The notes beneath the pieces are model-generated. The model worked only from the letters and a program-made list of their open reading frames with translations. It had not been told where the DNA came from and ran no database searches. Source: JACJYE01 sp964432875 (lineage in GTDB: Bacteria > Bacteroidota > Bacteroidia > Chitinophagales > Saprospiraceae). Taken from it: a DNA stretch of 24,463 nucleotides. Positions 1-6,740 of this stretch are shown one piece after another (within the stretch, counting starts at the first letter, position 1; each line of letters begins with the position of its first letter). The position numbers and the translations under genes are program-made. Where the stretch lies: assembly GCA_964432875.1 (NCBI GenBank), contig CAYSPJ010000080.1, positions 1-24,463 of the forward strand, read 5' to 3'.

Positions 1-4
1 GCCG

Positions 5-68
5 GGGGGTGGAGCTTCTCCTGCTGGCGGGGCTTTCCACCCCCTTAATCCCCCGCCAGCGGGGGAGA
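5..68. repeat. REP-like inverted repeat element, copy 1
   Basis: A perfect 10-bp inverted repeat GCTGGCGGGG (23-32) / CCCCGCCAGC (51-60) encloses a C-rich segment that can alternatively pair with GGGGGTGGA (5-13). The right end, CCAGCGGGGGAGA (56-68), recurs exactly at 266-278 in a second element. Shared ends plus dyad symmetry in a gene-free stretch suggest a dispersed intergenic repeat family. The family identity is inferred, not confirmed. Confidence 0.55.
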
Positions 69-147
69 TGGCACTGCTTTTGCGCTCATGCCTAAAAAGG
101 TTAATAAGTCCATCAATTCACTGAAAACCCTTTCCCCAAGCACAACC

Positions 148-279
148 CTCTCCCCCGCTATGCGGGGCAGGCTTTGTGAAATAACTGCGTTAGTGGCGAA
201 GCCTCTATTTCACGGAGCCAGCCCCCTGGAATAGCCCACGCCTATCCCTGGCTTATTCCACCGGGCCAGCGGGGGAGAG
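148..279. repeat. Nested inverted repeat element (cloverleaf-like), copy 2
   Basis: A perfect 12-bp outer stem CTCTCCCCCGCT (148-159) / AGCGGGGGAGAG (268-279) encloses at least two inner stems. One is GCTTTGTGAAATA (171-183) with TATTTCACGGAGC (205-217 region), 11 of 13 matching. The other is TGGAATAGCC (227-236) with GGCTTATTCCA (250-260), with one bulge. The arrangement could fold as a three-way junction. It may be a mobile REP-type repeat or a structured RNA; the sequence alone does not decide. Confidence 0.5.
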
Positions 280-729
280 TAGCCGCATCGCGTCTTTCCG
301 CTCCACCCATCCCTGCCGGGATGACGCCTGGCCCCATTTGAGACTGCCGCCTTTTTTTTTGTCAGGGTGCTGACTTATGAAGAAATGTTGTTGGCAAGTT
401 TAGTTAAAATTTTGATAAATTGGGCAAAAGCGGATTGCAATGCGTTAACATTAAGTCAGCAATGTTTTGCAAATGCAAGTCAAAGTTTAATTCATGCAGC
501 GCAATGTTAAATTTTGCATAATCCACCCAACGGCACTTGCTTTTTTGACGTCATTAGATATATCTTTAGGCACATTTTGTCCATAAGTACGCCTTTCATC
601 AACTGTTAAAAACAACATCACTCGCGGCAGGATCTGAGCCGGGGCTTCACAGCCCTATGCGGCCTTAGTATTATTTGCCCTGTCATAAGCTAAATCCAAA
701 TCAACCTTGAATACCTAAAAATCTGAATT

Positions 730-1290
730 ATGAAAAAACTATTGCTTCCCTTGACCCTCGTTCTGTTGTTCGCCCAATTTGGACACGCCCAAGGCCAGAA
801 AAAAACTTACTTGGACCTGAATGCAGGCATGGGCATGTTGCCCACTTTCGTGAAAGATGCCGGCAGGGTCAAAACCCCAGCCCTCAGCTTTTCTGCCGAC
901 TACCAGTTGAAAGAGCACTTCAGCCTTGGCGGCTTCGTCGGATACTCGGTGACCGAAACCGACGTACGCACCTTGCGCGATGGCAGCAATGCACAGTGGA
1001 CTAACCGCTTCTCCGTTTTTGGCCTGCGTTTGGCCGGCCGCAGCACGCAGATGGGGCCCTGGAATATCTACGGCGGCCTGTCAGCTGGGTATAGCTTCTC
1101 CAATATTGAAATCACCAAAGGCGAGCTGGAAAAAGTGAAAAAGGAGACCAATATGCGGGAGGTCTCCGGCAAGATGCTGATTACGGGCTTCGTCGGCACG
1201 CGTTATGCCTTTACGCCTAAGATCGGCATTTTTACAGAGTTGGGCTATTCCTGTTCACTGGTCAATATGGGTTTGAGCGTGCGCTTGTAG
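730..1290 (+). CDS. Small outer-membrane beta-barrel protein
   Basis: The 186-residue product opens with a clear signal peptide (charged MKK, hydrophobic core, cleavage expected after GHAQ near residue 21). The rest consists of alternating amphipathic strands separated by short turns, ending in an aromatic/hydrophobic stretch that finishes with VRL, as in 8-stranded OmpX/OmpA-like barrels (outer membrane beta-barrel superfamily). There is one lysine/glutamate-rich loop around residues 135-147. No enzymatic motif is visible, so its role (adhesion, porin or structural) cannot be stated. It is monocistronic: a long AT-rich leader precedes it, and its stop lies only 6 bases from the stop of the converging epimerase remnant. 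The ATG at 730 is the only start that keeps the signal peptide. Confident as a secreted barrel, not on function. Confidence 0.75.
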   Translation: MKKLLLPLTLVLLFAQFGHAQGQKKTYLDLNAGMGMLPTFVKDAGRVKTPALSFSADYQLKEHFSLGGFVGYSVTETDVRTLRDGSNAQWTNRFSVFGLRLAGRSTQMGPWNIYGGLSAGYSFSNIEITKGELEKVKKETNMREVSGKMLITGFVGTRYAFTPKIGIFTELGYSCSLVNMGLSVRL

Positions 1291-1296
1291 GGGAGG

Positions 1297-1593
1297 TCAA
1301 TCGGCGCCTTTCAGCTCCTCATGCCATTCATGCACCGCTCGCACGGTCTGTTCCAATGGGCGAGGCTGATAGCCCAACTCCCGGCGAGCCTTCTCGTGCG
1401 AGCAGTGGCGGTTGCTATGTTTCAGAGTCATGAGCGACTCGTAGGTGTAAAGCGGCGGGGTGCCGGCCAGGCGGCTGTATGCCTGCAGTAAGGGCAGCCC
1501 GAGCAGGGCTAGCCAAAGCGGTAGCACCAGCCGGAGTGGGCGTTTACCGGAAAAGCGGGCGCAGATAGCCGCTAGTGCCCCATGAAAAATCAA
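1297..1593 (-). pseudogene. C-terminal remnant of NAD-dependent epimerase/dihydroflavonol reductase-like protein
   Basis: About 98 residues remain, readable from a TTG at 1593 with no ATG available. They match the C-terminal substrate-binding end of extended short-chain dehydrogenases of the dihydroflavonol-4-reductase/HpnA type: the end carries the family hallmark ARRELGYQPRPLEQ followed by a terminal helix, and the first part resembles the segment before it (SGKRPLRLVLPLW). The Rossmann domain with GxxGxxG and the YxxxK catalytic pair, about 230 residues, are absent. Upstream in this frame a stop appears at 1654-1656, inside the SCO gene. The 3' end looks intact and converges on the barrel gene. 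The likeliest reading is a deletion that fused the tail of this gene to the downstream side of the SCO gene. A short translated protein is possible but unlikely to be an enzyme. Confidence 0.7.
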
Positions 1594-1603
1594 AGCAGGC
1601 CAT

Positions 1604-2215
1604 TTATCTCTTGGCTTGCGCCAACAACCAATCGATATCCGCCATAAACTGGTCTAGCTTTTCGGGTTTGGTGCCATCGCAGAAGGAGCGGATGTGGCGT
1701 TGCTCGTCGATGAGGATAATCCAGCCGCTGTGGTCGAAGCCGCCGGGGGCATTGGGGTCTTCGAGCGCGATGCTCATGTAGTCGTTGGCCAGCGGGTACA
1801 TCAGGTCTTTATCGCCGGTGACGAAGTGCCACCGCTGAGAACTGACGCCCAACTCGGTGGCATATTGAGCCAGCCGGCCTACGCTATCCCTTTTGGGGTC
1901 GATGGTGTGGGAGAGCAGTACCAAGCGGTCTTCATCTTTGTAGCGCTCATAGAGGCGCAGCATCTGTTTTTTTACCAGCGGGCAGATGGTGGGGCAGGAG
2001 GTGAAGAAAAAATCCGCCACATAGATTTTGCCCTCGAAAGTGGCGTTGGTGACCAGGGCGCTATCCTGGTTGAGGAAGGCAAAGTCTGGTATGCGGTGGT
2101 AAACCGTATCCTTGCCGTCAATTTTGTGGTTGCCCAAGATCGGTAGGGCTGCTTGTTGTTTGCCGCAGGCAGCGAGGAGCAAGCCTGCCGCAAAAATCGC
2201 CATGAGGTATCGCAT
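1604..2215 (-). CDS. SCO1/SenC/PrrC family copper-binding lipoprotein
   Basis: The 203-residue protein is expected on the outer face of the inner membrane, where SCO proteins deliver copper to the CuA site of cytochrome c oxidase or act as thiol-disulfide oxidoreductases. The ATG at 2215 gives a lipoprotein signal ending LLAAC, with Cys17 as the lipid anchor. The thioredoxin-like fold carries the copper motif C-P-T-I-C (Cys74, Cys78) and the distal ligand His162 in GFDHSGW. All three metal ligands are present, so it should be functional. Reading can extend open to 2368, but that extension would run through a strong hairpin and bury the lipobox, so the shorter start is preferred. The usual partners (cytochrome oxidase subunits, heme A synthase) are not in the window. 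The gene stands alone, flanked by the epimerase remnant. Confidence 0.9.
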   Translation of the reverse strand: MRYLMAIFAAGLLLAACGKQQAALPILGNHKIDGKDTVYHRIPDFAFLNQDSALVTNATFEGKIYVADFFFTSCPTICPLVKKQMLRLYERYKDEDRLVLLSHTIDPKRDSVGRLAQYATELGVSSQRWHFVTGDKDLMYPLANDYMSIALEDPNAPGGFDHSGWIILIDEQRHIRSFCDGTKPEKLDQFMADIDWLLAQAKR

Positions 2216-2259
2216 CAGATTGTTATTTGGATGGAAAAAGATTCTAATTATCGAGTTTG

Positions 2260-2312
2260 AAAAAAAAATTAGCGGCAGTAAAGGAGGGGATGCATCGCCT
2301 CCTTTACTGCCG
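2260..2312 (-). terminator. Near-perfect 40-base palindrome with U tract (minus-strand terminator)
   Basis: Arms of 15 bp, 2273-2287 and 2298-2312, are perfectly complementary. The centre GATGCATC (2289-2296) is itself palindromic, leaving only one G/G mismatch. Read on the minus strand, the hairpin is followed by CTAATTTTTTTTT, the form of a Rho-independent terminator. It would end transcription from 2518-2991 and insulate the SCO gene. The length is unusual for a terminator, so it could also be a dispersed repeat. Confidence 0.65.
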
Positions 2313-2378
2313 GGAGAACAAATCAGCCTTAGGAAGCAAAGATAAATAACTTCGCCCTTTGATTCCATACCGAACCCA

Positions 2379-2438
2379 CTCCGGTTTTGCCGCCCTGGGA
2401 AGCTACAACCTCTTTAGGGCTGGGGGGCAAAACCGGAG
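2379..2438. repeat. 13-bp inverted repeat in intergenic region
   Basis: CTCCGGTTTTGCC (2379-2391) pairs perfectly with GGCAAAACCGGAG (2426-2438). Inside are further CCC/GGG pairing and a CCCT (2393-2396) / AGGG (2416-2419) inner stem. No T run follows on either strand, so a simple terminator is not favoured. The GC-rich arms resemble the intergenic repeats at the start of the window in style but not in sequence. Confidence 0.5.
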
Positions 2439-2517
2439 GGGCTTAGTATAAATTGAAACCCCATATTGCTTTTTACGCATCGAAATGGGGAAGTCGTTTC
2501 CGCTGGCCCCTCAGGGT

Positions 2518-2991
2518 CTAACTCTCGCTTCCCTGCAGTTTAGCTAAGAGTTCCTGGGCTTTAGCCAAACTGTTGAGGATATCCTCCTTCACCTTGTCCA
2601 CCTTCGGCTGCTCGGCTTGGAGGATGCCCATGATGGCATCGTGCGAGAGGGAATCGCGCAATTGTGGCATGCGGGGGCTGGCCTGCATCCATTCCATCAT
2701 GCCGTCTTCAGCCATTTCAAGAGCTTGCAACACCTCCATGATCTCGGTTTTCAGTTCTTCATCCTGGGTAGTTTCCAGCAAGGGTTTCAACTCGCGGGCA
2801 GCGCTGTTCATCTCGCCCATTTTAGGCATGACTTCGTCATGGACGTCCATCATCTGCCGATAGGCAGCTTCTTGGGCTTCGATTTGTTGTTCGGTGAAAA
2901 CGCCTTTTTCTTCAGCTTTTTGCTTGCCGCCGCCACAGGCGATGGCGAAAACGCTAAGGGCAAGCAACAATAGCCATAAACGGTTTTTCAT
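2518..2991 (-). CDS. Helical lipoprotein (Bacteroidota 'viral A-type inclusion'-annotated family)
   Basis: The 157-residue product starts with a lipoprotein signal (MKNRLWLLLL...) ending FAIAC, so Cys19 should be lipidated. The remainder is almost entirely charged, helix-favouring sequence with heptad-like spacing, including the segment HDEVMPKMGEMN, and suggests a small coiled-coil or helical bundle on the periplasmic side of a membrane. Members with this HDEVMPKMGE segment are, from memory, annotated in Bacteroidota as 'viral A-type inclusion protein'; that name is not functional evidence. No catalytic motif is seen. Methionine is abundant (about 14 residues), which might be read as metal- or oxidant-related, but that is speculation. 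Its nearest same-strand neighbour is the SCO gene, separated by a terminator-like palindrome, so they are probably not cotranscribed. Confidence 0.7.
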   Translation of the reverse strand: MKNRLWLLLLALSVFAIACGGGKQKAEEKGVFTEQQIEAQEAAYRQMMDVHDEVMPKMGEMNSAARELKPLLETTQDEELKTEIMEVLQALEMAEDGMMEWMQASPRMPQLRDSLSHDAIMGILQAEQPKVDKVKEDILNSLAKAQELLAKLQGSES

Positions 2992-3174
2992 AATGTTGAA
3001 TTTTCTAACTTAACAACAAAACCGGGGTTGCCGTTTGGCCGATGAGGCCAGGAATACATCATTTTATACCTGTGGAGGGCAAAAGTGTGCTTAAGAGCAA
3101 GGCTGGCGCAAAATCGATCCCGGGCTAAACCAGAGGTGTTGAGCAGGCTTTACCGCTATATGAAAACAAAAACC

Positions 3175-3182
3175 TAAATTTG
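3175..3182 (+). promoter_or_regulatory. Bacteroidota -7 box (TAAATTTG) upstream of thiolase
   Basis: TAAATTTG matches the TAnnTTTG consensus of the primary sigma factor of Bacteroidota and sits 23 bases ahead of the chosen ATG at 3206. A canonical TTTG at about -33 is not present, so the call is moderate. Its position supports the ATG at 3206 over the upstream GTG at 3182, which overlaps the box. Confidence 0.45.
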
Positions 3183-3205
3183 TGCGCTCAACTACGAGTC
3201 TAAAT

Positions 3206-4420
3206 ATGAAAGAGACCTACATCATCGACGCCATGCGCAGCCCCATCGGGGCTTTTGGCGGGGAGCTCGCCCCAGTGCGCGCCGACGATTTGGCGGCGCA
3301 CGTGCTGCGCGCCCTGCTCGATCGCCATCCTGGGCTGCCGGCCGAGCGCATCGACGACCTCATCCTGGGCTGTGCCAACCAAGCCGGCGAGGATAACCGC
3401 AATGTGGCGCGCATGGCGCTGCTGCTGGCCGGAATACCTCATACCGTGCCTGGCGAAACCGTCAACCGCCTTTGTGCCTCGGGCATGTCGGCGGCGATCC
3501 ATGCCCATCGGGCTATTCAGGCGGGCGATGGGGATTTGTTTATCGCCGGCGGGGTAGAGCAGATGACGCGGGGCCCCTGGGTGATCTCCAAAGCCTCCCA
3601 GCCCTTCGGCAGAGATGTGGAGATGCACGACACCAGCTTCGGCTGGCGCTTCATCAACCCTCGCCTGAAAAAGCAATACGGTACGGAGAGCATGGGGCAG
3701 ACGGCGGAAAACCTGGCCCAGCAATTCGGTATCGACCGCGAAAGCCAGGACCGCTTCGCCTACTGGTCGCAGATGAAAGCCGCCGCCGCCCAGCAGTCTG
3801 GCCGGCTACGGGAGGAAATCGCACCGCTTGAGGTGCCGCGCCGCAAGCAAGACCCGCTGCTGGTGGAGCAAGACGAATTTATCAAGCCCCATACCACCCT
3901 GGAAGGCCTGTCCAAGCTACGCCCCGCTTTCAAAGCAGAGGAACTGGGCGGCACCGTGACGGCTGGCAACGCCTCGGGCCTGAACGACGGGGCGGCGGCC
4001 ATGCTCCTGGCCTCCGGTGAAGCTGCCGCGCAATACGGCCTAAAACCCCTGGCTCGCATCCTCAGCTCAGGCGTGGCAGGCGTCGAGCCGCGCATCATGG
4101 GGATTGGCCCGGTGCTGGCCTCGAATAAAGCCTTGTACAAAGCTGGTTTGCGCCTGGAAGATATGGATATCATCGAAATCAATGAGGCCTTCGCCGCCCA
4201 GGTACTGGCTTGTACCCGCCAGTGGGGCCTGGCCGATGACGACCCCCGCATCAACCCCAATGGCGGCGCCATTGCCCTGGGCCACCCCCTTGGCATGAGC
4301 GGCACCCGGCTCTTGCAAACGGCAGCGCTCGAATTGCAGCAACAACATAAACGCTACGCCTTGGTCACCATGTGTATCGGGGTAGGGCAGGGGTATGCGG
4401 TAGTGATCGAAAGGTCATGA
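3206..4420 (+). CDS. pcaF: 3-oxoadipyl-CoA/acetyl-CoA C-acyltransferase (thiolase)
   Basis: A 404-residue degradative thiolase that cleaves 3-oxoacyl-CoA with CoA. The catalytic set is complete: nucleophile Cys90 (NRLCASGM), His360 in GGAIALGHPLGMSG, and Cys390 in MCIGVGQG. The N-terminal signature GCANQAGEDNRNVARM, together with a DTSFGWRFINPRLK stretch, is typical of the PcaF/PaaJ branch (3-oxoadipyl-CoA thiolase of aromatic degradation) rather than FadA or PhaA; length also fits (about 400). No other beta-ketoadipate or phenylacetate genes are nearby, so a general beta-oxidation role is equally possible and the symbol is provisional. The start is the ATG at 3206, giving the family-typical MKETYIIDAMRSPIG opening; the GTG eight codons earlier lies in the predicted promoter. 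It appears monocistronic. Confidence 0.85.
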   Translation: MKETYIIDAMRSPIGAFGGELAPVRADDLAAHVLRALLDRHPGLPAERIDDLILGCANQAGEDNRNVARMALLLAGIPHTVPGETVNRLCASGMSAAIHAHRAIQAGDGDLFIAGGVEQMTRGPWVISKASQPFGRDVEMHDTSFGWRFINPRLKKQYGTESMGQTAENLAQQFGIDRESQDRFAYWSQMKAAAAQQSGRLREEIAPLEVPRRKQDPLLVEQDEFIKPHTTLEGLSKLRPAFKAEELGGTVTAGNASGLNDGAAAMLLASGEAAAQYGLKPLARILSSGVAGVEPRIMGIGPVLASNKALYKAGLRLEDMDIIEINEAFAAQVLACTRQWGLADDDPRINPNGGAIALGHPLGMSGTRLLQTAALELQQQHKRYALVTMCIGVGQGYAVVIERS

Positions 4421-4550
4421 TAAGTCGCTCAACCTGCCGGATGTCATCTTTAAAAAGATTAGATGCGCCGCAGGGCGATGAAGCGGCTGTAGTACGTTGA
4501 ATAATGATAAATCTCTTTACAAACCAATCAACTGCAATAAAATACAAATT

Positions 4551-5636
4551 ATGAGAACTGCTTATTTGTTGGTGATGATGGCCTGCAGCTTTAGCTTATT
4601 CCAAGCCAAAGCTCAAGGCACGGCAGATGCTGATACCACGATTTACACCGTAGCCGAGCAGCTCCCGCGCTTTCCGGCTTGTGAGCGCCTGGATACCACT
4701 ATTGAGGCAAAGAGCCAGTGTGCTCAACAGGCGCTGCTGGCATTTATGTACGAAAACATCAAGTATCCGCTGGAGGCCCGCCAGAATGGCAATGAGGGTA
4801 CGGTGGTATCCAGCTTCGTCGTTGAAAAAGACGGCAGCCTGAGCAATTTCAAAGTATTGCGTGATATTGGCGGAGGCTGCGGGCTAGAGGTGCTGCGGGT
4901 GTTGGAAGCGATGAACCAGGTGGGCATCAGATGGGTGCCGGGGCAAAGCCAGGGTAAAGTCGTGCGTACCCAGTTTAACCTGCCGATCAGGTTCAAGCTC
5001 GAAGAAGTGCCTCCCTACACCCTCGTAGGCCGCGATACGATTTATACTGAATTCGACAAAATGCTCGCATTCAAAGGGGGGGATGAAGCGCTGGAAGATC
5101 ACCTGGCACTGAAGTTGGATTACCCTCCGGCCTGGGAAGATAGTTGCCGCGTGGGCCGCATCGAAATACAACTGCTGGTGCGTCCCAATGGCGATGTGCG
5201 CGTCCTGGATTTAACGGACTACAACGATTTGGGCATCGATTTTTGGTATGAAGCCATCGATGCGGTCACTTCCACCTATGGGCAATGGGATGTCGCTACT
5301 TTCGAAGGCCGTCCGGTCGGTTCGGCTTATGATATCAGCCTGCCTTTCCTGCCGGGCAATGCGGCTTGCCAGCCTCAGGTAAAGAAGTACGAGCAAGCCA
5401 GGGTCCTGGCGGAAGAAGGGGCGCAGCTTTTTAATGGCGATGAGAAAGAGGCCGGGTTGGAAAAACTCTCGCAGGCTTTAGCCCTCTTCCCCAACGACGC
5501 CAGCTTCCTGCTCATGCGTGGCCAGGCTTATCTCGATATGAACCGCTTCTCAGAAGCTTGTGCTGATTTATCACTGGCCCGGGATATCGCCCTGATCGAT
5601 TGGTACGATGGCGTGCTGCCAGTGATTTGTCGCTAG
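4551..5636 (+). CDS. Secreted protein with two TonB C-terminal-like domains and a TPR tail
   Basis: The 361-residue product has a signal peptide (cleavage near AKAQ, residue 22) rather than the N-terminal anchor of classical TonB. Residues about 62-150 form a TonB C-terminal domain (YPLEARQNGNEGTVVSSFVV, closing with FNLPIRFKL). Residues about 170-266 look like a second, diverged copy (YPPAWEDSCRVGRIEIQLLV, RPNGDVRVLDL, closing DISLPFL). Residues about 280-350 hold tetratricopeptide-like helices (GLEKLSQALALFPNDASFLL, GQAYLDMNRFSEACADL). Such proteins are common in Bacteroidota, and the domain may bind TonB boxes or peptidoglycan rather than transduce energy, since no membrane anchor, ExbB or ExbD is present here. 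The ATG at 4551 is chosen because it starts the signal peptide; an upstream TTG at 4497 would add a hydrophilic leader. Confidence 0.75.
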   Translation: MRTAYLLVMMACSFSLFQAKAQGTADADTTIYTVAEQLPRFPACERLDTTIEAKSQCAQQALLAFMYENIKYPLEARQNGNEGTVVSSFVVEKDGSLSNFKVLRDIGGGCGLEVLRVLEAMNQVGIRWVPGQSQGKVVRTQFNLPIRFKLEEVPPYTLVGRDTIYTEFDKMLAFKGGDEALEDHLALKLDYPPAWEDSCRVGRIEIQLLVRPNGDVRVLDLTDYNDLGIDFWYEAIDAVTSTYGQWDVATFEGRPVGSAYDISLPFLPGNAACQPQVKKYEQARVLAEEGAQLFNGDEKEAGLEKLSQALALFPNDASFLLMRGQAYLDMNRFSEACADLSLARDIALIDWYDGVLPVICR

Positions 5637-5667
5637 CGGGAAAGTGAGGCTTGGCGAAATTAGGGAG

Positions 5668-5717
5668 GGGGCATGGACTGCGGTATGAGCGCAAGCTGCC
5701 GCCGCATTCCATGCCCC
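5668..5717. repeat. Long intergenic hairpin after the TonB/TPR gene
   Basis: GGGGCATGGA (5668-5677) pairs with TCCATGCCCC (5708-5717), and after one mismatch TGCGG (5679-5683) continues the stem with CCGCA (5702-5706). It begins about 30 bases after the stop at 5636. No T tract follows, so it is an imperfect terminator candidate or a repeat element. Confidence 0.5.
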
Positions 5718-5805
5718 ATTGCTCTTTGGTAAAGCGATACGCCTATTTTTTTAAACAATCCACCATTTCCAGGCCTTTACATGTTAACTAACACGCAGAA
5801 AAAAT

Positions 5806-6723
5806 ATGGAAAACTTTGAATGGGCTTTCACTTATGTCCCTTATGCGGTAGCAATAGGTATCCTATTGGCCACCTGGCTACTGGGGTATCTGTTCGAGCG
5901 TTTCTTCAACCGCTTTATCCTGAAGTCCACTATCATCCTGCGAAATGACCCGACGAATTATAAGTTTTTAAAACACGCCATCAGGGCGGTGATCTATTTG
6001 GTGGGTATGGGCCTGGCCTTTTCCCAGATAGAGGTCCTACGCTCTGTTTCCAGCTCTATCCTGGCCGGTGCCGGTATCCTGGCGCTAGCAGTGGGTTTTG
6101 CCTCGCAGCACGCATTGAGCAATATCGTCAGCGGGGTTTTTATCATTATCTTTAAGCCCTATCGCATCAACGACCGCATCGTGATCAAAGATACTTTACA
6201 GGGCGTGGTAGAAGACATCACCCTGCGGCATACCGTGATCCGGGACTTCCAAAACCGCCGCATCGTCATCCCCAATACCGTCATCAGCAATGAAATCATC
6301 GTGAATGCCGACCTGACCGATGAGAAGGTCTGCCGTTTCATCGAAATCGGCATCAGTTATGATTCGGATGTAAAAAAAGCCAAGGAGATCATGCGCGAAG
6401 AGGCCCTCAATCATCCGTTGATCCTCGACAACCGTACTCCTGAGCAAATCGCTGAGGGGGCTGACAAAGTACCCGTGCGCCTGATTAGCATGGGCGATTC
6501 TTCGGTACTGTTGCGTGCCTGGGCCTGGGCGGGCAACCAGGCCGATGCTTTCGTCATGTATTGTGATTTGCTGGAGAGCATTAAGGCGCGTTTTGATGCG
6601 GAAGGGATTGAAATCCCCTTCCCGCACCGTACCTTGGTTTTCAAAAACGATTTGGCATTGAAAAACCAGCCACAGGCAGCGCCGGTAGAGCCCGCTGCTA
6701 CGCCGGCCGAAGCGGGAGATTGA
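5806..6723 (+). CDS. Small-conductance mechanosensitive channel (MscS family)
   Basis: A 305-residue inner-membrane channel that would release solutes on hypo-osmotic shock. It has three predicted membrane segments: about 10-33, 57-75, and the pore-lining third segment about 84-118 with the glycine/alanine-rich GAGILALAVGFASQHALSN. The beta domain follows (KPYRINDRIVI, RRIVIPNTVISNEI) and then the C-terminal alpha/beta domain ending with the family hallmark FDAEGIEIPFPHRTL near 268-282. Length and layout match E. coli MscS (286 residues), with a short proline/alanine-rich tail. The alpha/beta hydrolase gene begins 17 bases after its stop, so the two are probably cotranscribed. Confidence 0.92.
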   Translation: MENFEWAFTYVPYAVAIGILLATWLLGYLFERFFNRFILKSTIILRNDPTNYKFLKHAIRAVIYLVGMGLAFSQIEVLRSVSSSILAGAGILALAVGFASQHALSNIVSGVFIIIFKPYRINDRIVIKDTLQGVVEDITLRHTVIRDFQNRRIVIPNTVISNEIIVNADLTDEKVCRFIEIGISYDSDVKKAKEIMREEALNHPLILDNRTPEQIAEGADKVPVRLISMGDSSVLLRAWAWAGNQADAFVMYCDLLESIKARFDAEGIEIPFPHRTLVFKNDLALKNQPQAAPVEPAATPAEAGD

Positions 6724-6740
6724 TCTCATCACCAAAAAAT

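Larger units (their letters stand above)
1..729. other. Gene-free region with GC-rich inverted repeats, then AT-rich leader
   Basis: No credible coding region is visible. Roughly the first 280 bases are GC-rich and full of inverted repeats (described separately). From about 355 the composition shifts to AT-rich, with several loosely repeated TTAAATTTTG-like and GCAATG-like stretches (around 405, 440, 460 and 505) up to the barrel gene at 730. A loose promoter-like TA-N3-TTTG occurs near 670-678, but its internal spacing is off by one and there is no matching upstream TTTG, so no promoter is assigned. Confidence 0.6.
2216..2517. other. Gene-free interval with two strong inverted repeats
   Basis: This 302-base gap separates two minus-strand lipoprotein genes. 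It contains the 40-base palindrome at 2273-2312 and the 13-bp inverted repeat at 2379-2391/2426-2438, both described separately. No coding region of useful size is seen. Confidence 0.7.

Noticed and set aside
1694..2146. Plus-strand 150-codon frame opposite the SCO gene
   Set aside because: It is antisense to a well-supported SCO gene, with no recognisable domain or signal.
2216..2368. N-terminal extension of the SCO gene to 2368
   Set aside because: It would translate through the strong palindrome and bury the lipoprotein signal; the ATG at 2215 gives a proper lipobox.
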